From positions 1 through 64,000 of the forward strand of contig NZ_JACGXN010000015.1 of NCBI RefSeq assembly GCF_014138285.1: a DNA stretch of 64,000 bases, given 5' to 3'. The position numbers and the translations under genes are program-made. This stretch comes from Phyllobacterium myrsinacearum (lineage in GTDB: Bacteria; Pseudomonadota; Alphaproteobacteria; Rhizobiales; Rhizobiaceae). The notes under the pieces are model-generated. The model worked only from the letters and a program-made list of their open reading frames with translations, was not told the DNA's origin and ran no database searches. Shown here in pieces: positions 18,300 through 26,643 of the stretch. Numbering within the stretch: position 1 is the stretch's first letter; every line of letters starts with the position of its first letter.

Positions 18300-19778
18300 A
18301 TGTACAAATTACGCAACGCGGCAGGCAAAGCGCAACCGGCGGTACCCATCAACGGGCCGGTGGTTGAGAGCCGTGTACGCCGCGAGCCGGATCAAAAGCC
18401 GGCTTATACTTTTTCCTTGCCGCAGATTGACGTAAGTACTTTGATCGCTTGGCTTCTTGCCCGCTGGCACTGGATTCTGATAGCGGCGATCATTGGTGGA
18501 CTGATTGGCATCAGCTATGGAATTGGCGCCAAGCCCCGCTACACCGTCTATACGGATCTTCTTGTACCGCCTGCCAACCTGCAGGTGTTACCCAATGATA
18601 TTTACTTGCAGAATCAGCAGAGCGACAGCCAGCTGCTGGACGTCGAGAGCAAGATGCTGGTGCTGACATCCGGCAATGTGTTGCGCCGTGTTGTCAATGA
18701 ACTCGGCCTGGTCAATGACCCTGAATTTGTCGGTAAAGGCGCATCGGGCTTTAGTCTTGGCGCGCTGTTTTCAAGCAAGCCGCCCGTGGCCGACAAGACT
18801 CTGGCGGCAATGCGCAGTCTGGGCGAAAGAATAGCGGCCCGCCGTCAGGAGCGGTCCTATATGATCACGATCTCGGCGTGGGCCAACAATCCCGACATGG
18901 CGGTGCGGATTGCCGACGCGCTTGCCAAGGCATTTGAAGAGGAAGTTGCGCAGGCTGAAGCTGATGGTGCAGGCCGTGCGGCATCCGCCCTGACCGATCG
19001 CCTTGCCGAGCTGAAGAAGAGCGCATCGGAGGCTGAGGCCAAGGTAGCGGAGTTCAAGCGCGACCATGGGCTGCAGACAACATCGGGCGAGCTGATGAGT
19101 TCGCAATCCATGGCACAGATCAACATAAAGCTGGTTGACGCCAATGCGCGCCTTGCCGAAGCCCAGTCCCGCTACGATGAACTGACGTCTTCAAAGCCAA
19201 ATCTGACGAATCCCTCGGGCACGCTGCAATCGGCGACCCTGACGAGCCTGCGTTCGCAATACGCCACCGTCAAGCAAACCGTGGATTCCATGTCGATCAC
19301 CTATGGCGCGCGCTATCCCGGGCTGATCCGGGCCCGTTCGCAGCTCAGCGGTCTCGAGCAGCAGATTTCACAGGAGACGGGCCGTATCCTGCGTGCCGCG
19401 CAGGTCGACCTCGAGCAGGCAAAATCCGTTGTGGATGCCCTGAAGCAGCAGGCTGCCAGTGCGCGGTCGTCGGTGTCCATGGACAATGACGCGCAAGTGC
19501 GATTGAGTGATCTGGAGCGGGACATGGCGACCAAGATCGCCATCTATCAGACGTTTCTGACCCGCGCTGGCGAAACGACCGAACGGCAGCAGCTCAACAG
19601 TACCAATATCCGGGTGATCTCGACTGCCGTTCCGCCCATGCGCCGCAGCTGGCCACCGCGGACGGCGGTGCTCGCAGCGGGTGGAACATTTGCCGGGCTG
19701 GGCGTTGGCGTGATCCTCGCCATTGGTATGGGCTTGCTGGGTGTAATGCGGGACGACCGGAAGACAAAGAAGGCGTAG
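18300..19778 (+). CDS. Polysaccharide chain-length determinant (Wzz/GumC-like)
   Basis: 492 aa. A transmembrane helix at about residues 58-78 (WILIAAIIGGLIGISYGI), a long periplasmic part with coiled-coil character (about 215-400, many Ala/Glu/Lys/Gln heptads), and a second helix at about 457-480 (VLAAGGTFAGLGVGVILAIG) preceded by the PPMRRSWP proline motif. No Walker motifs, so it is a co-polymerase without a fused tyrosine kinase. It controls chain length or export across the periplasm. First gene of the rightward arm of the right block. Confidence 0.9.
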   Translation: MYKLRNAAGKAQPAVPINGPVVESRVRREPDQKPAYTFSLPQIDVSTLIAWLLARWHWILIAAIIGGLIGISYGIGAKPRYTVYTDLLVPPANLQVLPNDIYLQNQQSDSQLLDVESKMLVLTSGNVLRRVVNELGLVNDPEFVGKGASGFSLGALFSSKPPVADKTLAAMRSLGERIAARRQERSYMITISAWANNPDMAVRIADALAKAFEEEVAQAEADGAGRAASALTDRLAELKKSASEAEAKVAEFKRDHGLQTTSGELMSSQSMAQINIKLVDANARLAEAQSRYDELTSSKPNLTNPSGTLQSATLTSLRSQYATVKQTVDSMSITYGARYPGLIRARSQLSGLEQQISQETGRILRAAQVDLEQAKSVVDALKQQAASARSSVSMDNDAQVRLSDLERDMATKIAIYQTFLTRAGETTERQQLNSTNIRVISTAVPPMRRSWPPRTAVLAAGGTFAGLGVGVILAIGMGLLGVMRDDRKTKKA

Positions 19779-19791
19779 GGCTAGTTCCTTT

Positions 19792-19950
19792 ATGGATAGA
19801 AGCGAAAACAATGCACAACCGGGCACCGCTGTAACAGGTGGTATTGATACATTCGTGAGTCCGGGTGTTTATCTGTTTACGGCCTGTCGTCCGCATGCGC
19901 AGGCGAGCGCAGCGCTTTCACAGGCCAAACTGACGGTAGCCTATGCCTGA
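19792..19950 (+). CDS. Small ORF between chain-length and deacetylase genes
   Basis: A 52-codon open frame (start MDRSENNAQPGTAVTGG, end AALSQAKLTVAYA) fills the gap between two polysaccharide genes and overlaps the deacetylase start by 8 nt. No clear ribosome site precedes its ATG and no domain is recognised. It may be a leader that couples translation of the deacetylase, or chance. Confidence 0.25.
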   Translation: MDRSENNAQPGTAVTGGIDTFVSPGVYLFTACRPHAQASAALSQAKLTVAYA

Positions 19951-20716
19951 CATTCTGAACAAACTGGATTACTGGTCGGACCGGATCACCGACAGGCTGA
20001 TGCGTCGCCTGCCGGGTCCCCGTATCCGGATACCCACGTCACGGCCGGTCGTATCATTCACCTTCGATGATGTGCCCGACACGGCGCTGACCAATGGCGC
20101 CCGCATACTGGCCAATCATGAAGTACGCGGTACATTCTATATCGCAGGATCGCTTGAAGGGCAGGTGGAACCGAAGCGGACATTGATTTCGCGGGAGGGA
20201 TGCCGCGCGCTGGCACAGCAGGGCCATGAAATCGGCTGCCATACCTTTTCGCACACGAAGGTTTCCCATATGGGAAACCAGCGGCTTGGTGCTGATCTGC
20301 AGCAGAACAAGGACTATCTCGACGCGGTCGATCCGCGCGACGCACGAAGAAATTTCGCCTATCCCTACAATGCCGGTTCGCTGTGGGGGCGGGGTGTTTT
20401 CCAGAGCCGCTTCCAGACCTGCCGCGCCGGCGGCGAGCGGATCAATCGCGGACCGGTCAATCCAGTCTTTCTGTCCGGTGTGGAAATTCGGCAGCCGGAG
20501 AGCCATGCGCAGGGTCTGACGACCTGGGTCGATACCCTGATCGCTGAGCCCGGCTGGCTCATCTTCTTCACCCACGATATCGCACCCCGGCCAACCGATT
20601 TTGGTTGTACGCCGGAAACATTCGAACGCCTTGTCGCCTATACGCTGGAGCGCGGGTGTACGGTGCTGACCGTAAGGGATGCGCTGGATTGCTTCGGAGC
20701 GGGGAGATTATCCTGA
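19943..20716 (+). CDS. Polysaccharide deacetylase (NodB/CE4 family)
   Basis: 257 aa, no signal peptide, so apparently cytosolic. Motif 1 is SFTFDDVPD (the two Asp, residues about 40), motif 2 is HTFSH (His pair for metal, about 100-105), and FAYPYNAGSLWG corresponds to motif 3. C-terminal LIFFTHDIA supplies the later His. The enzyme should remove N-acetyl groups from hexosamine residues of the polymer or its lipid-linked precursor, as HfsH does in holdfast synthesis. It is followed directly by two GT4 genes. Confidence 0.9.
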   Translation: MPDILNKLDYWSDRITDRLMRRLPGPRIRIPTSRPVVSFTFDDVPDTALTNGARILANHEVRGTFYIAGSLEGQVEPKRTLISREGCRALAQQGHEIGCHTFSHTKVSHMGNQRLGADLQQNKDYLDAVDPRDARRNFAYPYNAGSLWGRGVFQSRFQTCRAGGERINRGPVNPVFLSGVEIRQPESHAQGLTTWVDTLIAEPGWLIFFTHDIAPRPTDFGCTPETFERLVAYTLERGCTVLTVRDALDCFGAGRLS

Positions 20717-21954
20717 AAACTTCTGCATCCCCCAAACGTCTGCTTGCGATCAATAATTACTTTTACCGGCGCGGCGGTGCGGAAACGATCTTTCTCGATC
20801 ACATGCAGCTGTTCTCGGAGATCGGCTGGGATGTGATTCCGTTTGCCATGCAGCACCCTGATAACAACAATTCACCGTGGTCGGAATATTTCGTTTCCGA
20901 GATCGAGTACGGACGGGAAAGCAGTCCGCTGACCAAGGTGGCTCAAGCCGGGAAGATCATCTATTCCTTCGAATCCCAGCGCAGCATCGAGGCTTTGATT
21001 GCGCAGGCCCGGCCGGATATCGCCCATGCACACAATGTCTATCACCATCTTTCGCCATCGATTTTTGCGACGCTGCACAAGGCAGGCATTCCGACTGTCA
21101 TGACGGTGCATGATCTGAAACTCGCCTGTCCTGCTTACAAGATGCTCGTTGACGGACATGTCTGTGAAGAATGCCGTGGGGGCAAGATCTACAATGTCGT
21201 CCGGCACCGCTGCATCAAGGGGTCGCTCGCCTTGAGCGGCCTCGTCTTTCTCGAGACGATCGTGCACCGCGGGCTTGGCCTTTATCGGAACAAGGTCGAT
21301 AAATTTGTCGTGCCCAGCAAGTTCTACCGCGAAAAGCTGATGGAATGGGGATGGCCGGCGGACCAGCTCGTCTACATCCCGAATTTTGTCGACACGCAGG
21401 CATTTGCCACCGGCTGGGACGAGGGGGATTACTTCGTTTTTGCCGGGCGGCTTGCGCCGGAAAAAGGGTTGGTAACATTGATCCACGCCGCGGCACTGGC
21501 AAAGCAGCGGCTGGTTATTGCTGGCACCGGTCCCGATGAAGCCATGCTCAAGGCACTCGTGCGGGAACTGGATGCGGACGTTACGTTTGCCGGCTACGTG
21601 TCCGGCAAAAATCTGACCCGGCTGATCGGTGAATCGAGAGCTCTGATCCTTCCCTCCGAATGGTATGAAAACGCTCCGGTCAGTATCCTGGAAGCTTATG
21701 CATTGGGCAGGCCCGTCATCGGCGCGGCCATTGGCGGCATTCCCGAGATGATCCGTGAAGGCGAAACGGGGATGACCGCTGTTGCCGGTGATGCGAATGA
21801 TTTGGCGCGTGTCATCGCTGCCATGGCCGACCTGACACCGGCGGCGCGTGCGCGTATGGGCATGAATGGCCGCGACTGGATTGCCCGCGACTTTTCTGCC
21901 GATGCCTACCGCAACCGTATGGTCGATCTCTATGCAACGCTCGGAGTATCATGA
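20713..21954 (+). CDS. Family 4 glycosyltransferase (probable CTG start)
   Basis: 413 aa from the proposed start. GT-B fold: N-terminal LLAINNYFYRRGGAETIFLD and C-terminal domain FVFAGRLAPEKGLVTLIHAA with LPSEWYENAPVSILEAYALG, the E-x7-E nucleotide-sugar motif. There is no ATG or GTG near the true N-terminus; the frame stays open upstream only through the deacetylase gene. A CTG at 20713 overlaps the deacetylase stop as CTGA and has GGGGAG 6 nt upstream, so it is the likely start; TTG 20689 is the alternative. Its own stop overlaps the next gene as ATGA. Confidence 0.88.
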   Translation: MKTSASPKRLLAINNYFYRRGGAETIFLDHMQLFSEIGWDVIPFAMQHPDNNNSPWSEYFVSEIEYGRESSPLTKVAQAGKIIYSFESQRSIEALIAQARPDIAHAHNVYHHLSPSIFATLHKAGIPTVMTVHDLKLACPAYKMLVDGHVCEECRGGKIYNVVRHRCIKGSLALSGLVFLETIVHRGLGLYRNKVDKFVVPSKFYREKLMEWGWPADQLVYIPNFVDTQAFATGWDEGDYFVFAGRLAPEKGLVTLIHAAALAKQRLVIAGTGPDEAMLKALVRELDADVTFAGYVSGKNLTRLIGESRALILPSEWYENAPVSILEAYALGRPVIGAAIGGIPEMIREGETGMTAVAGDANDLARVIAAMADLTPAARARMGMNGRDWIARDFSADAYRNRMVDLYATLGVS

Positions 21955-23102
21955 TGGCGGAGGGAAGCGGCACAGGAAAGCAGCCAAAGGTCATGATGCT
22001 GGGTTTGCGCGGCATTCCCGATGTGCAGGGCGGTGTGGAAAAGCATGTTGAAGAACTCAGCCAGCAGTTTGTCGACAAGGGCTGGGATGTCTCGGTTATT
22101 GGCCGCAAGCGTTATCTGCTCACGCCAGATCCCTATATCTGGAAACGCGTGAAGGTCTTCCCGCTGTGGTCACCGGCCTCCATGAAATTCGAAGCGGTCG
22201 TACACACGGCGCTGGGGGTGCTTTACGCGGCCCGTCATCGTCCCGATATCCTGCATATTCATGCCATTGGACCAGCACTCATGACGCCATTTGCGCGTCT
22301 GCTCGGCCTGAAGGTGGTGGTGACGCATCACGGTTATGATTATGACAGGCAAAAATGGGGCGGGCTTGCCAAGCGGATATTGAAACTGGGTGAGCAGGCG
22401 GGAATGCGGTTTGCCAATGGACGCATTGCCGTATCGAATGATATCGCCAGGACCATGGGAACGCGCTATGGCGTGCCTGTGCAATGTGTGCCGAACGGTG
22501 TGACAGTCCGCCGGAGCCGAATGGATACCGGTATTCTGCAAAAGCTCGAACTGACCCCGCACCGCTATGTCATCATGGTTGCGCGCATTGTGCCGGAAAA
22601 ACGCCAGCATGATCTTATTGCGGCTTTTGCCAAACTTGGCGATCCCACCGTCAAGCTGGTTCTGGTGGGATCAGCCGAATATATGGCGGCGTATTCGCAG
22701 GAAGTGAAAACGCTGGCGGAGAATGTGCCGGGCGTTGTGCTCGCCGGCATGCAGACGGGCGATGACCTTGCCCTTCTCTACGAAAATGCCGGTCTTTTCG
22801 TCCTGCCGTCCAGTCACGAAGGCATGCCGATTGCCCTGCTGGAGGCAATGGGCGTGGGGCTGCCGGTTCTCGCCAGTAATATCACCGCGAACCTTGAGAT
22901 AGGCCTGCCCGCCGGGGATTACTTTCCGCTTGGCGATGTCGAGCAGTTGGCAGCCGCAATGCGATCAAAGCTTGCCGCGCCGTTCGATGGCGACAGGGCA
23001 GCACAGCAGGGCAGTGAGGTAGAGAAGGAATATGGCTGGCTCAGTATTTCTGACCAGACCCTGAGCATTTACAATGCGGTCCTGAAACACACGGCGCTCT
23101 GA
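21951..23102 (+). CDS. Family 4 glycosyltransferase
   Basis: 383 aa. GT-B enzyme with MMLGLRGIPDVQGGVEKHVEE at the N-terminus, HIHAIGPALMTPFARLLGLK, YVIMVARIVPEKRQHDLIAA at the start of the donor domain and LPSSHEGMPIALLEAMGVG as the E-x7-E motif. It transfers a sugar from a nucleotide donor to the growing unit at the cytoplasmic face. Start codon overlaps the previous stop (ATGA); a second ATG follows directly at 21954. Last gene of the rightward arm; the palindromic repeat begins 8 bp after its stop. Confidence 0.92.
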   Translation: MMAEGSGTGKQPKVMMLGLRGIPDVQGGVEKHVEELSQQFVDKGWDVSVIGRKRYLLTPDPYIWKRVKVFPLWSPASMKFEAVVHTALGVLYAARHRPDILHIHAIGPALMTPFARLLGLKVVVTHHGYDYDRQKWGGLAKRILKLGEQAGMRFANGRIAVSNDIARTMGTRYGVPVQCVPNGVTVRRSRMDTGILQKLELTPHRYVIMVARIVPEKRQHDLIAAFAKLGDPTVKLVLVGSAEYMAAYSQEVKTLAENVPGVVLAGMQTGDDLALLYENAGLFVLPSSHEGMPIALLEAMGVGLPVLASNITANLEIGLPAGDYFPLGDVEQLAAAMRSKLAAPFDGDRAAQQGSEVEKEYGWLSISDQTLSIYNAVLKHTAL

Positions 23103-23108
23103 TCTCTC

Positions 23109-23181
23109 TAGGTCGTACACTCATAAATCTGGTTGAAATGGCCTCATACCATTTCAACCAGATTTATGAGTGTACGACCTA
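23109..23181. repeat. Palindromic repeat with perfect 31-bp arms, TA-flanked (complete copy)
   Basis: Left arm 23111-23141 and right arm 23149-23179 are exact reverse complements; the 7-nt loop is CCTCATA. Both ends begin with GGTCGTAC and are bordered by TA. The same arms occur at 53.0 kb (both) and 9.74 kb (one). The TA borders and lack of coding capacity fit a miniature inverted-repeat element moved by an IS630/mariner-type transposase, which is not in the window. Confidence 0.85.
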
Positions 23182-23193
23182 GCGCAATGATCC

Positions 23194-23222
23194 TGACGGC
23201 CGCCCGCAATGGGCGGCCGTCA
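23194..23222. other. Strong hairpin between convergent genes
   Basis: Perfect 12-bp stem (TGACGGCCGCCC paired with GGGCGGCCGTCA, 5-nt loop GCAAT) between the last polysaccharide gene and the leftward EF-hand gene. No T-run on either strand, so it may be a transcript-end or stability structure and not a classical terminator. Confidence 0.5.
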
Positions 23223-23238
23223 TCGGTTTCACCAGGTC

Positions 23239-23760
23239 TTATTCCTTTGGCGCAGTTTTTTCGCCATCGTTATGGTGGCGATGCTTATGGCCATGTTCAC
23301 CGCCCTTGTGGTGCTTCCAGCCATGCCGAAGTTCGCTCTTTTCGAGCTTCCCATCATCGTTGCGGTCCAGCACTGCAAAGCGCTTTGCCTTCTGCTTTTC
23401 AACTTCCGCGATCGTGACCACACCGTCGCCGTTGACGTCGAGGCGGTTGGTAATGCGGCGCGCGCGCTGTTCGACCAGCTGCTTCAATGCCATGGCGTCG
23501 ATCTCATCCTTCGACAATGTGCCGTCGCCATTCGTATCGGCCTGCTTCAGGCGATCCATATTGGTGAACTCGGCAAGATCAACAACGCCATCGTCGTTGG
23601 CGTCGATTTTCGCGTGCTTCGAATGTTCGACTTTCACTGGAGCATCAGATGCTGCGGGTGCTGGATCCTTTGCGGGCGTTTCAGTTTGAGCGAGGGCTCC
23701 GCCTACAGCGAAAACGGTCAGGAACGTGCCGGAAAGAACAAGCGCTGTGATACGTTTCAT
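23239..23760 (-). CDS. Exported EF-hand calcium-binding protein with His-rich tail
   Basis: 173 aa. Signal peptide MKRITALVLSGTFLTVFAVGGALAQ. Four EF-hand loops follow: DANDDGVVDLAEF, DTNGDGTLSKDEI, DVNGDGVVTIAEV and DRNDDGKLEKSEL, each with Asp at 1, 3 and 5, Gly at 6 and Glu at 12. The C-terminus (about 145-167) is rich in His and Lys (HHKGGEHGHKHRHHNDG), a likely transition-metal site. Probably periplasmic; calcium binding is likely, the partner is unknown. ATG 23760 gives the clean signal peptide; the ORF extends further upstream without support. Confidence 0.85.
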   Translation of the reverse strand: MKRITALVLSGTFLTVFAVGGALAQTETPAKDPAPAASDAPVKVEHSKHAKIDANDDGVVDLAEFTNMDRLKQADTNGDGTLSKDEIDAMALKQLVEQRARRITNRLDVNGDGVVTIAEVEKQKAKRFAVLDRNDDGKLEKSELRHGWKHHKGGEHGHKHRHHNDGEKTAPKE

Positions 23761-23988
23761 GGTGGTCTCCTTGGTATCGCGAGCGGTTTGTTCCGCCCCG
23801 TGAAACCAAGGTAGCGTTGCGAAAATGAACCGGAGATGACTGGCCGCATTACGATTTCGTAATGAAAACAAATGGTTCAATGAAATCAGGCGAGTTGGGC
23901 AACCGCGGGCAGGCATGGAACGTCCGCTGCAAAAATGTAGAAAATATCCGGCGGCAGTTTAATTGTTTCGTGCAGGGAGATGAGAAAG

Positions 23989-24065
23989 TGGTGATCCCGA
24001 CTGGATTCGAACCAGTGGCCTACAGATTAGGAATCTGTCGCTCTATCCTACTGAGCTACGGGACC
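23989..24065 (-). tRNA. tRNA-Arg (anticodon CCT)
   Basis: 77 nt, complete cloverleaf on the minus strand: acceptor GGTCCCG with CGGGATC (one G-U), T-arm ACTGG-TTCGAAT-CCAGT, anticodon loop TTCCTAA reading CCT, 3' CCA encoded. It decodes AGG. It stands alone, with the 3' end facing the EF-hand gene. Confidence 0.95.
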
Positions 24066-24105
24066 ATGCGGCCAGACATACTGTTTTTCATCGGTAACGC
24101 CAAGT

Positions 24106-24136
24106 CTCAAGATGCGTGAAATGCACGCATCTTGAG
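24106..24136. other. Perfect 13-bp hairpin past the M20 peptidase gene
   Basis: CTCAAGATGCGTG at 24106-24118 pairs fully with 24124-24136 around the loop AAATG. It lies 18 bp beyond the stop of the leftward M20 gene and 40 bp upstream of the tRNA. No T-run, so it is a probable transcript 3' structure. Confidence 0.5.
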
Positions 24137-24154
24137 GGGCCAAGTCGCAAAATG

Positions 24155-25324
24155 TCAGGACGCGGCGGGCAGGGCGCTTTCGGCCAGCTGCACCCAATAG
24201 CTGATGCCATGGGGAATGACATCATCATTGAAGTCATAGGCCGGATTGTGCAGCGAGGCGCTCTCGCCATTTCCGATGAACATGAATGCGCCCGGCCGCG
24301 CTTCGAGCATGTAGGAGAAATCTTCCCCCGCCATCATCGGGGCGACCTCCAGATTGACCGCATTGTTGCCGGCCACGCTCTGGGCCGTGCGGGCGGCAAA
24401 TTCCGTCTCGTTATCGTGATTGAATGTAACGGGGTAATTGCGATCATAATCCACCTTGGCGACCGCGCCCAAAGCGGTTGCCACGCCCTCAGCCACTTCA
24501 CGCAAGCGCTTTTCGGCAAAGTCGCGCATCTCCGGACGCAGCGTGCGCACGGTGCCGGCAAGTTCGGCCTTCTGCGGAATGATATTGTGCGCATCGCCCG
24601 CGTGGAATTTGGTGACGGAAAGTACAACCGAATCCAGCGGATCCGTGCCACGCGAGACGATGGTCTGCAGGGCGTTCACCAACTGGGCGCCGATCACAAC
24701 AGGGTCGATCGTGCGGTGCGGCTGGGCTGCATGGCCGCCGCGGCCTTCAATGGTGATATTGAATTCGTCCGTTGCGGCCATGATCGGACCCTTGCGGATG
24801 GCAAACTGACCGATGGGCAGGCCGGGAATATTATGCATGCCATAGACTTCGGAGATGGAGAAGCGTTCCATCATGCCCTCCTTGACCATTTCACGACCGC
24901 CGCCGCCCCCTTCCTCCGCCGGCTGGAAGATTACGGCGACTGAACCCTTGAAGTTGCGCGTCTCTGCGAGATACTGCGCTGCTCCGAGCAGCATGGCAGT
25001 GTGGCCATCGTGGCCGCAGGCGTGCATCGTACCGGGATTTTTCGACGCATAGGGCTTGCCGGTGATTTCGCTTAAAGGGAGCGCATCCATGTCGGAGCGC
25101 AATCCAACCGTCTGTCCTTCGCCATGCCGTCCGTGAATAATGCCGACAACGCCTGTCCGGCCAATGCCGGTCACCACCTCATCGACGCCGAAGGCATGCA
25201 GTTTGTCGGCCACAAATTTTGCGGTCTCGTGGACATCGAACATCAGTTCCGGATTCTCATGCAGATGGCGGCGCCACTGTGAGACTTCTTCCTGCATTTC
25301 GATGGCGCGATTGAGCAAGGGCAT
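24155..25324 (-). CDS. M20 family amidohydrolase (hippurate-hydrolase-like)
   Basis: 389 aa. Metal-binding motifs of the M20D group are clear: MHACGHDGHTAMLLGAAQYL (His/Asp ligands), QPAEEGGGGGREM (catalytic and ligand Glu), MHNIPGLPIG and the late MMAGEDFSYML. These cytosolic di-metal enzymes hydrolyse N-acyl amino acids; the exact substrate (hippurate, N-acetyl amino acids, indole-acetyl conjugates) cannot be read. The gene is monocistronic. Confidence 0.9.
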   Translation of the reverse strand: MPLLNRAIEMQEEVSQWRRHLHENPELMFDVHETAKFVADKLHAFGVDEVVTGIGRTGVVGIIHGRHGEGQTVGLRSDMDALPLSEITGKPYASKNPGTMHACGHDGHTAMLLGAAQYLAETRNFKGSVAVIFQPAEEGGGGGREMVKEGMMERFSISEVYGMHNIPGLPIGQFAIRKGPIMAATDEFNITIEGRGGHAAQPHRTIDPVVIGAQLVNALQTIVSRGTDPLDSVVLSVTKFHAGDAHNIIPQKAELAGTVRTLRPEMRDFAEKRLREVAEGVATALGAVAKVDYDRNYPVTFNHDNETEFAARTAQSVAGNNAVNLEVAPMMAGEDFSYMLEARPGAFMFIGNGESASLHNPAYDFNDDVIPHGISYWVQLAESALPAAS

Positions 25325-25503
25325 ATTGGTTCAACTCCAAACGTGCTGATTACTTCTGACAATTCAGTGAACAGTTTAAAGGTGTTTTGCCTTTTGCCTG
25401 CCACATAGGATAGATAAGGCCATTGCGGCCCGGCGGGAAGCCCGGCAATAAATTCACAAGGCCATTTCCCTGGTTCTTTATACAGACAGGCTGGATATCT
25501 GGA

Positions 25504-26619
25504 ATGCGGAAAACTGTAGCACTCTTTCTTTCAGGTTGCGTGGTGTCAACCATTGCAGGCCTGTCGACAGCAGCACTTGCTGGCCCGAACATCACAGTGG
25601 ATGTGGGGACGGGCGAGATTTTGTCGCAGGAAGATGCGTTCCAGCGCTGGTACCCGGCATCGCTGACCAAGCTGATGACGGCCTATGTGGCGTTCCGCAT
25701 GATCGAATCAGGGCAGATCACACTGGATACGCCGATCAAGATGACCGCCCGTGCGGCAAAAGAGCCGCCGAGTAAAATGGGCTACAAGGCCGGGTCCGAA
25801 CTGACGCTGGACAATGCGCTGAAGATCCTGATGGTCAAATCCGCCAACGATGTCGCCATGGCTGTCGGCGAGACTTTGGGTGGCTCGTCGGAAAAATTTG
25901 CCGTTCTGATGAATGAGGAAGCCAAACGCCTGGGCATGTACGGCTCGCATTTCGTCAATCCAAATGGTCTTCATTCGGATGATCACTATACGACGGCGCG
26001 TGACCTCGCGATCCTGACCGTGCAGATGCGGCGGGAATTTCCGCAGTACATGCATTATTTCGATATTGAAGCCATCGATTCCGGCAACAAAATCCAGGCC
26101 AATTTCAATGCGTTGATCGGCCGGTTCCAAGGCGCAAACGGCATGAAAACCGGCTTTGTCTGCCCGTCCGGCTTCAATCTTGTCGGGTCGGCCACCCGCG
26201 ATGGCCGGAACATCATCACTGTTGTTCTGGGCGAACTCAAGCAGCAGGGGCGTGCCACCAAGGCAGCCGAGCTGCTGGCCAAGGGTTTTGAAACACGCGG
26301 TACCGGCAACACGCTCGACGCATTGCAGCCTTACGGCCCGGCGACCCGCGATGTCGCGGTGAACATGCGTCCGACGGTCTGTTCCAAGGAGGCTGCGGCC
26401 TCCGACAGCTGGGACGGCAAGGATGTCGAGGGCCACATCGTCCAGGGCTCGCCCTACATGTATCGCATGGATCACGAACCGCAGGCGGAACTCGTCGCCC
26501 TGCTGCCTTCCAAGATCGTGACCAAAGGCAAGGATTTGAGCCGCATCCCCGTTCCGGTTCCCCGGCCCGACCGCGCATCGGTCACCGATGCGGCCAATGC
26601 CGCGAAGACAGTGAATTAA
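25504..26619 (+). CDS. D-alanyl-D-alanine carboxypeptidase (PBP5/6-like, S11)
   Basis: 371 aa. Signal peptide MRKTVALFLSGCVVSTIAG...ALAG. Serine-peptidase motifs: SxxK in PASLTKLMTAY, SxN in MVKSANDVAMAVG, KTG in GMKTGFVCPSG. The enzyme trims the terminal D-Ala of peptidoglycan pentapeptides in the periplasm. A Pro-rich tail (IPVPVPRPDR) closes the protein; no clear C-terminal amphipathic anchor. The ATG at 25504 fits the signal peptide; 27 extra codons upstream are open but not part of it. Followed by the CobW-type gene after 24 bp. Confidence 0.9.
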   Translation: MRKTVALFLSGCVVSTIAGLSTAALAGPNITVDVGTGEILSQEDAFQRWYPASLTKLMTAYVAFRMIESGQITLDTPIKMTARAAKEPPSKMGYKAGSELTLDNALKILMVKSANDVAMAVGETLGGSSEKFAVLMNEEAKRLGMYGSHFVNPNGLHSDDHYTTARDLAILTVQMRREFPQYMHYFDIEAIDSGNKIQANFNALIGRFQGANGMKTGFVCPSGFNLVGSATRDGRNIITVVLGELKQQGRATKAAELLAKGFETRGTGNTLDALQPYGPATRDVAVNMRPTVCSKEAAASDSWDGKDVEGHIVQGSPYMYRMDHEPQAELVALLPSKIVTKGKDLSRIPVPVPRPDRASVTDAANAAKTVN

Positions 26620-26643
26620 CCCAGCCAAGATTAGGATATCATC

